Positions 55,154 through 63,865 of a DNA stretch of 64,000 nucleotides are shown piece by piece. Where the stretch lies: NCBI RefSeq assembly GCF_001570605.1, contig NZ_BBXG01000025.1, forward strand, positions 1 through 64,000, read 5' to 3'. The notes beneath the pieces are model-generated. The model saw only the letters and a list, made by a program, of their open reading frames with translations, ran no database searches and was not told the DNA's origin. The first letter of the stretch is position 1. Each line of letters starts with the position of its first letter. A program made the position numbers and the translations under genes. This stretch comes from Herbidospora cretacea. GTDB lineage: Bacteria > Actinomycetota > Actinomycetes > Streptosporangiales > Streptosporangiaceae.

Positions 55154-56002
55154 CTAGCGGGGGAAGATCACCGTCTTGTGGCCGTCGAGGAGGATCCGGT
55201 GGTCGGCGTGCCACTTGACGGCTCGGGCCAGGGCCTGGGATTCCAGGTCCTTGCCGATGGCCACGAGGTCCTCCGGTGAGTGGGTGTGGTTCACCCGGGC
55301 GACCTCCTGCTCGATGATCGGGCCCTCGTCGAGGTCGGCGGTGACGTAGTGGGCGGTGGCCCCGATGAGTTTCACGCCGCGGGCGTGGGCCTGGTGGTAG
55401 GGGCGGGAGCCCTTGAACGACGGCAGGAACGAGTGGTGGATGTTGATCACCCGGCCGGCCAGCTTGCCGCACAGGTCGGCCGACAGGACCTGCATGTAGC
55501 GGGCCAGCACCACCAGGTCGGCGCGGTAGTGGTCGACCAGGGTGAGGATCTCCTGCTCCTGGCGCTCCTTGGTGGCGGGCGTGACCGGCAGGTGGTGGTA
55601 GTCGATGCCGTGTGACTGGGTGAGCGGGCGCAGGTCGGGGTGGTTGGAGGCGACCGCGACGATCTCGATGCCGAGGGTCTTCGACCTGACCCGGTAGAGC
55701 AGGTCGTTGAGGCAGTGGTCGAACTTGGAGACCAGGACCAGCACCCGGGGCAGGACCGCCCGGTCGAACAGCTGGAGTTCCATGCCGAAGTCGGGCGCGA
55801 GGGCGGCGAAGTCGCCGCGCAGCTCGTCGGCGGCGACCTCCGCGGTGAACTGCACGCGCATGAAGAATCGTTCGGAGACGGGGTCTCCGAACTGCTGGCT
55901 CTCGGTGATGTTGCAGCCGTGGCGGGCCAGCAGCCCGGAGACGGCGGCGACGACTCCGGGACGGTCGGGGCACGAGAGCGTCAGCACGTATTCGGCGGTC
56001 AT
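55154..56002 (-). CDS. purU: Formyltetrahydrofolate deformylase
   Basis: 282 residues: N-terminal ACT domain (about 3-85, CPDRPGVVAAVSGLLARHG) and a C-terminal formyltransferase-fold hydrolase (about 88-275) with NIHHSFLPSFKG and HYVTADLDEGPIIEQ, including the catalytic Asn/His/Asp. Releases formate from 10-formyl-THF. The ATG at 56002 (MTAEYVLTLS) is preferred to a GTG further upstream. It is divergent from the Nudix gene. Confidence 0.95.
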   Translation of the reverse strand: MTAEYVLTLSCPDRPGVVAAVSGLLARHGCNITESQQFGDPVSERFFMRVQFTAEVAADELRGDFAALAPDFGMELQLFDRAVLPRVLVLVSKFDHCLNDLLYRVRSKTLGIEIVAVASNHPDLRPLTQSHGIDYHHLPVTPATKERQEQEILTLVDHYRADLVVLARYMQVLSADLCGKLAGRVINIHHSFLPSFKGSRPYHQAHARGVKLIGATAHYVTADLDEGPIIEQEVARVNHTHSPEDLVAIGKDLESQALARAVKWHADHRILLDGHKTVIFPR

Positions 56003-56082
56003 TTTCCGCAAACCTTCAGTCGACGGGGTGACTCGGACGGAGAATGATACCCGGCCCGACACCGGTGGATGGGGGACAGACG

Positions 56083-56520
56083 GTGGCTGAGACCAGACCG
56101 GCGGCGCGTGTCGTCTGCCTCGACGGCGACGGCCGGGTGCTCCTCCTCCGATGGCACGACCATGTCAGCGACGAGACCTTCTGGGAACCCCCGGGCGGCG
56201 GCATCGATCCGGGCGAGTCCCCGCTGGCGGCGGCCCGCCGCGAACTCGCCGAGGAGACCGGCCTCCCGGGCGAGGCGGTCGAGGACCTCTGGGTGCCGGT
56301 GGAACGCGATTTCCACTGGCTGGGCGTCCACTACGTGAAGACCGAGCCGTTCTTCCTGGCCAGGTTCGCGGGGACGCCGCAGGTCGCGAGCGCCGACCTC
56401 ACCGCCGAGGAGACGGGCACCTACCGGGGGCACGCCTGGCACACCCCCGACTCGCTCGACACGCTGCCCGAACGGGTGGAACCGCCGAACCTGCGCGACG
56501 TCATCGAACGCTTGCTGTGA
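56083..56520 (+). CDS. Nudix hydrolase
   Basis: 145 residues with a full Nudix box, G-x5-E-x7-REL-x-EE-x-GL, around GGGIDPGESPLAAARREL. ARVVCLDGDGRVLLLRWHDH is the typical strand before it. The GTG at 56083 follows GGGGGACAGACG; an ATG at 56044 would add 13 residues. The nucleotide substrate cannot be assigned. Its end overlaps the MFS gene by 20 bp, tail-to-tail. Confidence 0.9.
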   Translation: MAETRPAARVVCLDGDGRVLLLRWHDHVSDETFWEPPGGGIDPGESPLAAARRELAEETGLPGEAVEDLWVPVERDFHWLGVHYVKTEPFFLARFAGTPQVASADLTAEETGTYRGHAWHTPDSLDTLPERVEPPNLRDVIERLL

Positions 56521-57661
56521 TCGCGATCAGGGTGGCCCCGCCGAGCAGGACCGCGATGGCCGTCGGCGGGCTCACCGACGCGATCAGCAGGCCGCCCGCG
56601 AGCGGCCCGAGGGCGACCCCGGCGGTCTCCAGCAGCATGTCGACCGACTTGACCCGGGCCAGCATGCCCGGCGGCACCTCGGTGAACATGTAGGTCCCCA
56701 CCGCCACGTTCCCGACGATCCCGGCGAAGGTCATCGCGAACGAACTGACCGCGAAGGTCACCGGCGTGAACCAGAAGACCAGCGGGACCAGGGCCGCCAC
56801 CCACGCCCACAGGCTGAGTTGGAACAGGCGGTAGCCGTACCGGCGGAAGAACCACTGGGCGCAGGCCGCGCCGGCCAGGCCGCCCGCGCCGGTGGCGGCG
56901 AACGCGGCGGCGGTGGCCGCGGCCGTGACGCCGCGTTCCTGCATGACGGCAAGGTAGACGAGGAAGAGCGCGTGCACGATCGCGTTCCCCAGGCCCAGCA
57001 GCGTGGTGGTGGCGCGCAGGAAGCGGTCGCGGGCGAGCCACCGCAGGCCCTCGGCCACCTCGGCGAGCAGGGATTTCTCCGTACGGGCCGCCGGTGGCAC
57101 CGGGCGCAGGAAGGCCAGCGTGAGGATCGAGGCCGCCGAGGTGACCGCACCGCCGACGAACGGCACGGCGTGGCCCAGGCCGAACAGCAGGCCCCCGACC
57201 GGGCGGCCGAGGAGCCCGGCCACGCTGGTCCTGGCCTCGTTCCCGGCCAGCGCGCCGGCGATCCTGGGCTGGTCGACGATGCCGCGCAGCAGGTTCACCT
57301 CGGCCAGCGAGTAGATCACCGCCGCCGTGCCGTCGGCCAGGGCGACCAGCGCGAACAGGGCGAAGCCGACCTCCCCGGCGACCACCCCGCTCACCACCAC
57401 GGCGACCATCGCGAGCGCGGTGGCGAGCCGGGCGGTCTCCGCGCCGATCATCAGCGTGCGGGCGTCGCGGCGGTCGACGTACACCCCTCCCGGCAGGTAG
57501 AGGACCAGGTAGGGGACCATGCCGAACGAGGCGATCAGGCCGGCCGCGACCGGGGAGTCCAAGACGGCCAGGGCCAGCAGCGGGTAGGCGATCGCGGTGG
57601 CCCGGGTGCCGAGGAACGAGATCGTCGAACCCGTCCAGAACAGGACGTAGTCGCGGATCAT
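56501..57661 (-). CDS. MFS transporter
   Basis: 386-residue major facilitator protein with twelve predicted helices, of the small MdtH/enterobactin-exporter-like class (MVPYLVLYLPGGVYVDRRDA as the loop 2-3 motif, and LAGALAGNEARTSVAGLLGRPVGG). The ATG overlaps the TPR gene stop (ATGA), so it is translated with it. It is the third gene of the peptide-TPR-MFS cassette, and the natural guess is export of the product or the peptide. The ligand is unknown. Confidence 0.9.
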   Translation of the reverse strand: MIRDYVLFWTGSTISFLGTRATAIAYPLLALAVLDSPVAAGLIASFGMVPYLVLYLPGGVYVDRRDARTLMIGAETARLATALAMVAVVVSGVVAGEVGFALFALVALADGTAAVIYSLAEVNLLRGIVDQPRIAGALAGNEARTSVAGLLGRPVGGLLFGLGHAVPFVGGAVTSAASILTLAFLRPVPPAARTEKSLLAEVAEGLRWLARDRFLRATTTLLGLGNAIVHALFLVYLAVMQERGVTAAATAAAFAATGAGGLAGAACAQWFFRRYGYRLFQLSLWAWVAALVPLVFWFTPVTFAVSSFAMTFAGIVGNVAVGTYMFTEVPPGMLARVKSVDMLLETAGVALGPLAGGLLIASVSPPTAIAVLLGGATLIAITASVR

Positions 57662-59583
57662 GAACCGAGGGCGTGCCGGATGTCGGGGTCGTCGGGGTCG
57701 AGGTCGCAGGCCCTTCTCAGGTCCTCCCGGGCGGTCTCCTCCCGGCCCAGGGCCCGGTGGGCGACGGCGCGGTTGAAGTAGACGGCGGCGTTCTCGTCGA
57801 GTTCCAGGGATCTGGTGAGGTCGGCGACGGCGCCGGTGGGGTCGCCGGACTCGTACCGGAGGATGCCGCGGTTGGCCCAGATGGAGGCCAGGCCGGGGGC
57901 GCCTTCGAGGGCCACGTCGAAGGCGGCCATCGCGGCCGCGTGGTCGCCCTGGGCGGTTTCGAGCTGGCCGAGCACGGCGTGGAGGTGGGGGTTGCGCGGA
58001 TCGAGCGCGAGACCCGCCACGACGTCGGCGCGGGCGGCCTCGTGGTCGTCGAGCATCTCCAGGATGCCGGCGCGGTTCACGTAGGCGTTGAGGAAGCCGG
58101 GGTCGAGGTCGATGACGTGGTCGAAGTCGGCTTTCGCGCCCTCCAGGTCGCCTTGGCCCAGGCGCAGTTCGCCCCGGTTGTAGTAGGCCTCCGGCAGCGG
58201 CGGGCTGACCGCGATCGCGGTCTCGTAGTCGGCCAGCGCGGCGTCGGTGTGGCCCAGGCGCAGGCGCAGGTTGCCCCGGTCGAGGTAGTGGTCGGGGACG
58301 GCCGGGTCGTAGGCGATGGCCCGGTCGAGGTCGTGCAGGGCTTCCTTGGGGTGGCCCAACGTGGCCAGGAGCTGGGCGCGGTTGGCGTGCAGGACCATGC
58401 GGTGGAGCGGGTGGGCGCCGTCGGGGAGTTCGTCGGCCAGGGCGATCGCCGACTCGACCAGGTCGAGGGCGGCGTCGAGGCGGCCCTGCCGGAGCTCGAT
58501 CAGGGCTTTGCCGTTCTGGTCGAAACCGAGCTTGAAGGCGCGTTCGCGCGGGTCGGGGAGGATCGTGGAGATCGCGATGGCCTCGTTGATCCAGGCGGTC
58601 GCCCGGCCGAGGTCGCGCTGGGCGGGGTCGGGGTGGCGGGCGTCGAGCATCGCGGTGCCGTAGGCCGACGACGCGTGGACGGCCGGGTCGAGGCTGGTGC
58701 GGCGCGCCTGGTCGTACACGACCAGGGCCTCTGACCGGCGGCCCAGGCCGCCCAGAGCGGTCGCGGTGCGCTGCGCGAACCGCCACCAATCAGGCGAACC
58801 GGCTTCGGAGAGCGCCAGTCCCCGCTGCCCGAGGTCCACGACGGCGTGCAGGAAGCCCTCCCCCACGCAGCGGTCGACGGCGGCCCACAGCGCCTCGACG
58901 GCGGCGGCCGGGTCGCTGCCCCGCTCGAGGTGCCACGGGAGCGCGCCGAGCATCTCCTCCCACCCGAGCTCCGCGGCGCGGCGGTCGTGGAGCTCCTTCC
59001 GCACGGCCGGATCGAGCGCCTCGTAGGCGGCCCACGCCTCCGGATCGCCGGTGGTGCCGTCGGAGGCGATCACGTCGGCGGGCGCCGACGAGGCCTCGAC
59101 CATGACCACGGTGACGCCGGGCAGCCGCCGCGACAGCACCTGGAGCAGCTCCAGATCGGTCGGGTCGGCCTCGTGGACGTTGTCGGCCACCAGCGAGACG
59201 CCTTCGGGCATGACGGCCAGGGCCAGCTCGGCGATGCCGTTGGCCAGGCGCAGCGTGCGGCGCGGCGCCGGGACCAGGATGCGCTCGTCTTCCGGGAGCG
59301 TCGCGTCGATCGGACGCCGTCGTCCCGGGGCTCGCTCGCGCATACCCGGGAGAACGGCGTCGATCTCGATGTCGTATCGGTCGGCAAGGCCGGGGGAACG
59401 CTCCAGTGCCTCGGTCACGAGCACACGGAGCAGTGCTCCGCCGAACGTGTAGGGCCCGCGCAGCCGCCGATGCGCGTTGACGGCGGCCATGAACAGAGGT
59501 GGCGCCCCGAGCGTGCGGAGCGCCGCCGAGCGGTCACGAGAGAGGTCTCCCCGAACCCAGATCTGCCGAGGCCCGGCACTCAC
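57658..59583 (-). CDS. TPR-repeat protein with degenerate NTPase-like N-terminus
   Basis: 641 residues. The N-terminal part (1-280) resembles the AAA/NB-ARC region of AfsR-like proteins: RRLRGPYTFGGALLRVLV, and a Walker-B-like LVADNVHEADP at 131-141. A Walker A was not found. About 330-641 is a run of TPR motifs (YYNRGELRLGQGDLEGAKAD, WANRGILRYESGDPTGAVAD, YFNRAVAHRALGREETARED). GTG at 59583 overlaps the peptide gene stop (GTGA). The role is unknown. It may be a maturation or sensing scaffold for the peptide and MFS genes. Confidence 0.85.
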   Translation of the reverse strand: MSAGPRQIWVRGDLSRDRSAALRTLGAPPLFMAAVNAHRRLRGPYTFGGALLRVLVTEALERSPGLADRYDIEIDAVLPGMRERAPGRRRPIDATLPEDERILVPAPRRTLRLANGIAELALAVMPEGVSLVADNVHEADPTDLELLQVLSRRLPGVTVVMVEASSAPADVIASDGTTGDPEAWAAYEALDPAVRKELHDRRAAELGWEEMLGALPWHLERGSDPAAAVEALWAAVDRCVGEGFLHAVVDLGQRGLALSEAGSPDWWRFAQRTATALGGLGRRSEALVVYDQARRTSLDPAVHASSAYGTAMLDARHPDPAQRDLGRATAWINEAIAISTILPDPRERAFKLGFDQNGKALIELRQGRLDAALDLVESAIALADELPDGAHPLHRMVLHANRAQLLATLGHPKEALHDLDRAIAYDPAVPDHYLDRGNLRLRLGHTDAALADYETAIAVSPPLPEAYYNRGELRLGQGDLEGAKADFDHVIDLDPGFLNAYVNRAGILEMLDDHEAARADVVAGLALDPRNPHLHAVLGQLETAQGDHAAAMAAFDVALEGAPGLASIWANRGILRYESGDPTGAVADLTRSLELDENAAVYFNRAVAHRALGREETAREDLRRACDLDPDDPDIRHALGS

Positions 59584-59654
59584 CCCTTGTGGATGACGCT
59601 CGCGGTCCCGGTGAGTTTCACCGTGCCGGGCTTGCGGACAATGATCTTCTTCAT
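59580..59654 (-). CDS. 24-residue peptide gene upstream of the TPR protein
   Basis: An ATG at 59654 with AAAGAGG four bases upstream opens a 24-codon frame. The product is MKKIIVRKPG then TVKLTG and TASVIHKG: a basic start and a Thr/Ser-rich end. The stop overlaps the TPR start by 4 bp (GTGA), so the frame is translationally linked to it. An inverted repeat with a promoter lies 43-72 bp upstream. The length and position resemble precursor peptides of short RiPP systems or leader peptides. No homologue was recognised by eye. Confidence 0.65.
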   Translation of the reverse strand: MKKIIVRKPGTVKLTGTASVIHKG

Positions 59655-59696
59655 CGTGCCTCTTTCCCCGCTAAAGGGTTCCCCACTTTGGGCAAC

Positions 59697-59726
59697 AACG
59701 CACAATTATTAGTACGATTGTGCGTT
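59697..59726 (-). promoter_or_regulatory. Operator and promoter of the peptide-TPR-MFS operon
   Basis: Perfect 10-bp inverted repeat AACGCACAAT (59697-59706) and ATTGTGCGTT (59717-59726) with a 10-bp spacer. On the minus strand the spacer reads CGTACTAATA, giving a TAATAA-type -10; TTGGCG 16 bp upstream can be the -35. The repeat straddles the -10, the position of a classic repressor site. Confidence 0.7.
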
Positions 59727-59746
59727 TCGCCAATAGTAGAGACCGA

Positions 59747-60253
59747 CTATCTGGGGGTGAATTCCGAAGAACGGGCAGAAGTCAGGATTTTCTCCCCATA
59801 AAGCACAACCGAAACGCCTCTTTCCTCCCTGCACACTTCGCGCCACCCGTACTTCCGGTAGAGCGACACCGCGGCGCCCTGCTGCAGGGTCGTGTCACCG
59901 CGCAGCACCGAATAGCCCAGCTCATGGGCCCGTTCCTCCAGGGTCTCCAGGATCAGCGCGCCGTAGCCGCGCCGCTGGTGGTCGGGGTGGACGCGCAGGC
60001 GGCACATCTCGGCCACCTCGTCGTCGACCCGGCGCAGGCCGCCCATCGCGGCGATGCGGCCGTTGGGCAGCTCGCCCACCAGGAACTCGCCCCGGTCGTC
60101 GAGGTAGACCTCTTTGATCCGGGGGAGGTCGTCGTCGTAGTAGACCCCGTCGCCGGGGGCCAGGCCGACCTGGGCCAGGCCCAGTTGGTGGAGCTCCCAC
60201 ACCTTGTCGAGATCGGTCAGGCCGAAGCGGCGCACCCGCAAGGGGGCCGTCAT
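59747..60253 (-). CDS. GNAT family N-acetyltransferase
   Basis: 168-residue GNAT. MCRLRVHPDHQRRGYGALIL is the acetyl-CoA loop, and SLYRKYGWREV the C-terminal motif. The ATG at 60253 overlaps the XRE stop (ATGA), so it is translated with the XRE gene. Substrate unknown. The coupling to a regulator suggests that it is the effector of that XRE unit. Confidence 0.9.
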   Translation of the reverse strand: MTAPLRVRRFGLTDLDKVWELHQLGLAQVGLAPGDGVYYDDDLPRIKEVYLDDRGEFLVGELPNGRIAAMGGLRRVDDEVAEMCRLRVHPDHQRRGYGALILETLEERAHELGYSVLRGDTTLQQGAAVSLYRKYGWREVCREERGVSVVLYGEKILTSARSSEFTPR

Positions 60254-61836
60254 ATGTTCATCGGCAGGTCGTCGAATGTGACCGGCGCGCGGAGCAGCGC
60301 CTCGTTCTTCAGGTCGTCGAGCCCCGGCACGTCGTTGCCGTTCTTCGCGACGACCGCCTTGATCAGATCGCCGACGCGACCCATGACCAGCTCCGTCCGG
60401 TGGATGTGGTCGATGCGGTGGAGGGCGTCGAGGCCCTGCTTGACCGCCTCTTCGGGGTCTCCCTCCAGCAACCGGCACATGGCCAGGTCGATGCGGATGA
60501 GGGTCTGGTCGAGGGGCTCGCCGGCGTACTGGCCCAGAGCCTGTTCCAGCACCACGTCGGCCTCGAGGGTCTCGCCCAGCTTGACCAGGACGTCGCCCTG
60601 GTAGAAGTAGAGCTGCCGCTCGGTGTATCCGAACGCGGCGTCCTCCTGCTCCGAGGGCACCATCTGGGCGAAGGCCGCCCGCGCCCGGGACAGGGCCCGC
60701 TTGGCCTGCTCGACGACGTCCTTCTTCTGGCCGGTCGCCCCGGCGAGCATCGCCAGCGCGCGGGCCTCCACGACCGGGGCCATCGTCTTGGCCGCGCACG
60801 GGGTCTGCCCCGCCAGGTCGCGGCTCTTCTTCGCGAGGGTCAGGGCCTCACGCGGGTCGCCGTAGTAGAGCGGCACCAGGGATTCGCGGGCGGTCACCCA
60901 CGCCCGCAGCGCGCGGTCGCCGGTCTCGTCGGCGGCGGTGCGGCCGGTGCGGAAGAAGGTCCGGGCGAGCCGGTGGTCGCCCAGGTCGATCAGGATCATG
61001 CCGGTCAGGCCCGATAACTGCGCCGCCATGCGGCACAGCCGCTCCTGCAGGTCGACCGGCTGCCGCCGCTCCAGCGCCTTGCGGATCGCGGAGAACTCGA
61101 GCTGCACGTCGCAGAGCAGGCGTAAGGGCGGGGTGTTCATGTATTGCCGGCCGAAGCCGATGGTGGCCTCTTCCCACTGGTCGAGCATCGCCGGGGAAAC
61201 CGTGGCGGACACCATGACGTCGTCCATCTTGCGCCGGTTGTTCTCCGTGGCGGCGAGCACCTGGGCGTCGAGCCCAACCGCCGTCGCACCGGCACCACCG
61301 GCGAGGAGCTTCAGCAGCGTCCTCCGTAGCACGTTCTCGTCCTCCTCGCCCCCGCCCTGCGCGGAGCCACCGCCGTCCGTCTGGAGCAGCAGTTCGCGCG
61401 GGACCGGGGAAACGTCGGGTCTTACCTCTTGGGGGTCGCCGCCGCGTACGACGCCCGGCATCCGGTGGCCGTGGCCGCAGATGCACGGACCCTCATATCC
61501 GAGGGCGACCGGTTCAACCCGGTAGACGGTGCACAGGTAATGGAGGTATTCGGGTCCGGGCCGCTTGAGCCCCGACTCGTACGCCGACAGGAGGGTCTCC
61601 CCGATCCCCGGAGGGTTCTTGCCGTCTCGCTCGAAGAGAGCGCGTACCTGCTCGATGACGTCGGCCAGGGCGATGCCGTGCGAGAGGCGGTGGCATTTGA
61701 TCCGGGACGTACCGAACTGAACCGAGCATGCCTCGAAGATCTCCTCGGCGATGCTCGCCAGACTCCGCCCGTTGGCCAGGCCCCTGGCCCGCACCCGCCG
61801 GGCGGTCTCCGTTTCCTTGTGCTGCCTGCCGGACAT
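60250..61836 (-). CDS. XRE-family regulator with TPR-like C-terminal domain
   Basis: 528 residues. An N-terminal HTH part (about 20-105; SLASIAEEIFEACSVQFGTS, then LLSAYESGLKRPGPEYLHYL) and a short Cys/His segment (CICGHGHRM). A hydrophobic stretch at about 175-205 (RRTLLKLLAGGAGATAVG) looks like a Tat-type motif but is usual in this family. The rest is a helical TPR-like domain (ARTFFRTGRTAADETGD). ATG at 61836 follows GGAGAGGGGCC. It is divergent from a small gene, with a shared promoter motif. Likely a BldD/NsdA-type developmental or stress regulator. Confidence 0.85.
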   Translation of the reverse strand: MSGRQHKETETARRVRARGLANGRSLASIAEEIFEACSVQFGTSRIKCHRLSHGIALADVIEQVRALFERDGKNPPGIGETLLSAYESGLKRPGPEYLHYLCTVYRVEPVALGYEGPCICGHGHRMPGVVRGGDPQEVRPDVSPVPRELLLQTDGGGSAQGGGEEDENVLRRTLLKLLAGGAGATAVGLDAQVLAATENNRRKMDDVMVSATVSPAMLDQWEEATIGFGRQYMNTPPLRLLCDVQLEFSAIRKALERRQPVDLQERLCRMAAQLSGLTGMILIDLGDHRLARTFFRTGRTAADETGDRALRAWVTARESLVPLYYGDPREALTLAKKSRDLAGQTPCAAKTMAPVVEARALAMLAGATGQKKDVVEQAKRALSRARAAFAQMVPSEQEDAAFGYTERQLYFYQGDVLVKLGETLEADVVLEQALGQYAGEPLDQTLIRIDLAMCRLLEGDPEEAVKQGLDALHRIDHIHRTELVMGRVGDLIKAVVAKNGNDVPGLDDLKNEALLRAPVTFDDLPMNI

Positions 61837-62152
61837 ACCGGCCCCTCTCCGTGGCCGGCCGTACGCGCCGTCCACATGTCCCGACCGGTCCACAATTCGT
61901 TGACACAGCGTAACCTTGAGGTTGCACTGCGCCCAGAAGAAATAATGGACCAGATTTGGTGTGGCCCGGATCTGCAATAGAACGTGCTGATAGAGGATCG
62001 TCCACCGGCGGACGACTTTCTTCAACCCACTTGGTGTTAACCGCATCCAACGCCCGCTTATCGCCTCGTTGACCCATCAAGCCGGGTGAGTCATCTTGGG
62101 CCAACCAGCACCGAACACAAGGTTCGGAATGCGGGAGAGGAAGGACGAATCG
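61837..62152. other. Divergent promoter region of the second XRE locus
   Basis: 316 bp. On the minus strand TACGCT (61912-61907) is a possible -10 for the XRE gene. On the plus strand lies the TTGACCCAT...CATCTTGGGCCAA motif described separately. A stretch of lower GC at 61900-62050 fits a promoter region. No RNA or repeat was seen. Confidence 0.5.
62069..62104 (+). promoter_or_regulatory. Promoter motif shared with the first XRE locus
   Basis: TTGACCCAT (62069-62077), a 14-base variable part, then CATCTTGGGCCAA (62092-62104). Nine of nine and twelve of thirteen bases match 8541-8549 and 8562-8574, although the two blocks are two bases farther apart here. It precedes the small gene that is divergent from the XRE regulator. 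Confidence 0.65.
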
Positions 62153-62413
62153 TTGGGGGAGGACGATTTCGGGCATCTGGAGCGCCTCGCTTCGGAGCTC
62201 GACTCGCGGGGACTCCTCGCACGGGTCGTAACCACCCAAACGGGGCGGGCCTTCGTGCGAGTGATCAACCCGAAGGCGACGAGTCTCACCGAGAACGTCG
62301 TCTGCAAGTCGGCCGACTACTGGTGGTCCTGGGGGGAACGGATGCATCGCGTCGATGATCCGGCCGGAGCCGCCACGAAAGTCGCCCGAGTTCTCGCCGC
62401 GGTGGGCGAGTAG
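62153..62413 (+). CDS. Small hypothetical protein divergent from the XRE regulator
   Basis: 86 residues (LGEDDFGHLERLASELDSRG onward). It is acidic at the N-terminus, has VVTTQTGRAFVRVINPKA, then WWSWGERMHRVDDPAGAA near the end. The TTG at 62153 has GAGAGGAAGG eight bases upstream; an ATG at 62129 or TTG at 62096 would add N-terminal residues. Such 80-100-residue proteins beside XRE genes are frequent in mycelial actinomycetes. Function unknown. Confidence 0.7.
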   Translation: MGEDDFGHLERLASELDSRGLLARVVTTQTGRAFVRVINPKATSLTENVVCKSADYWWSWGERMHRVDDPAGAATKVARVLAAVGE

Positions 62414-62826
62414 ATCGCAGACGGCGACGGGCCGGGTGAAGCGCAGTCACCCGGGGCCCGCCGCCACCGCCGCGGCCCCACGGAGCCGGCGGGCGGCCCG
62501 GTGCGGAACGTTCCCTCGGGAACGTTGTGGCCGGCCCGCCGGCTCCGAATCTCCTCACGGTTTCCACGGTTTTCCCTGGTCTGCCGCCCGCTGACGCGGG
62601 TGGCACTGGGGGGGATCCCCCTCTCGGAGAAAGGCACGAGACACGCTTCCGGGTGCGCGTCTCCGCCCCGCTGACCGCCACAGGAGCACCCGTCCCGCCG
62701 CCCTCCGCGGCCCGGTGGGACGATGCTCACGTCCCCCGGCGTGAATGTGACGACAGCCGGTTCGATCGGCAATATGGGTGCAGGCCTGCCCGAAACCGAC
62801 GAGCCGATCCGAGGGGGATCCACTCC
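62414..62826. other. Intergenic region with nested hairpins before mscS
   Basis: 413 bp with no supported gene. It holds the nested inverted repeats at 62482-62546 and, just before the mscS-like start, the ribosome site GAGGGGG. Confidence 0.5.
62482..62546. terminator. Nested inverted repeat (cruciform or terminator)
   Basis: Outer 13-bp arms GGAGCCGGCGGGC (62482-62494) and GCCCGCCGGCTCC (62534-62546), a further GGCC/GGCC pairing, and an inner perfect palindrome AACGTTCCC-TC-GGGAACGTT (62507-62526). It could end transcription of the small upstream gene or act as a protein site. Confidence 0.65.
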
Positions 62827-63831
62827 GTGTTCCTGCTCTCCCCGAGCCCTTCCCCGTCCCCTACGCAAACGGGCCTTCTGCCCGACGCCGGGACCGCAGC
62901 CAAGACCCTGTGCGAGACGGACGAACTCGGGATCTGCAATGTGGTCAGCAGCTGGATACCCAACGCCGACTGGGCCAAGATCATCGCCGGTCTGATCGGC
63001 GCGGGCATCGCGGTCATCCTGATTCTGCTGGTCGCCGTGCTGCTGCGCGCGATCGTGCACCGCCTGATCAAGCGCATCACCACCCGCGCCTCCTCCGTGT
63101 CGATGCCGGAGCGGCTGCGGTCCCGGTTCGGCGGTCCCCAGGAGGGCCTGGACGCGATCCTCGCCGAACGCCGCCGTCAGCGCTCCGAGACGCTGGGCTC
63201 CGTCCTGCGGCACGTCACGTCGATAGTGATCCTCGGCACCGCCCTGCTGATGATCATCTCCCGACTCGGACTCGACCTGGCGCCCCTGCTGACCAGCGTC
63301 GGAATCCTGGGCGTGGCCATAGGGTTCGGCGCCCAGGAGCTCGTCAAGGACTTCATCGCCGGCATGTTCATGCTGATGGAGGACCAGTACGGCGTCGGCG
63401 ACGTGGTCGACGTCGGCGTCACCACGGGCACCGTCGAGGCGGTCAGCCTGCGCATCACCCGGCTCCGCGACGTCGACGGCAAGGTCTGGTACGTCCGCAA
63501 CGGCACCATCACCCGGGTCGCCAACGAGTCGCAGGGCTGGTCGCGCGCCCTCGTGGACATCCCCGTGGCCTACGACTCCGACGTGGCCCAGACCAGGGAA
63601 CTGCTGGTCGGCGTGACCACGGAGATGTGGGAGGAGCAGGACTACCGCGACACCATCATCGTCGAGGAGCCCCAGGTCTTCGGCATGGAGCAGATCTCCG
63701 GGACGGCCATCGTCTTCCGCGTCGTCGCCAAGACCGCGCCGGGCAAGCAGCACGAGGTGGCGCGCGAGTTGCGGACCCGGATCAAGAGGGCCTTCGACGC
63801 GCGTGGCATGGCCATCGCCACGATCGCGTGA
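62827..63831 (+). CDS. Mechanosensitive ion channel, MscS family
   Basis: 334 residues: a short Pro/Ser-rich N-terminus, a first membrane helix (about 45-70; AKIIAGLIGAGIAVILILLV), a second near 130-150 (SIVILGTALLMIISRL), and the pore-lining TM3 (LLTSVGILGVAIGFGAQELV; GxGAxxxxG pattern) with the beta domain after it. Releases solutes on hypo-osmotic shock. The GTG at 62827 follows GAGGGGG. Its neighbour downstream is the truncated-haemoglobin gene. Confidence 0.92.
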   Translation: MFLLSPSPSPSPTQTGLLPDAGTAAKTLCETDELGICNVVSSWIPNADWAKIIAGLIGAGIAVILILLVAVLLRAIVHRLIKRITTRASSVSMPERLRSRFGGPQEGLDAILAERRRQRSETLGSVLRHVTSIVILGTALLMIISRLGLDLAPLLTSVGILGVAIGFGAQELVKDFIAGMFMLMEDQYGVGDVVDVGVTTGTVEAVSLRITRLRDVDGKVWYVRNGTITRVANESQGWSRALVDIPVAYDSDVAQTRELLVGVTTEMWEEQDYRDTIIVEEPQVFGMEQISGTAIVFRVVAKTAPGKQHEVARELRTRIKRAFDARGMAIATIA

Positions 63832-63865
63832 CACCGGCACTCGGGAGCTGTTTTAACCTGAACGG

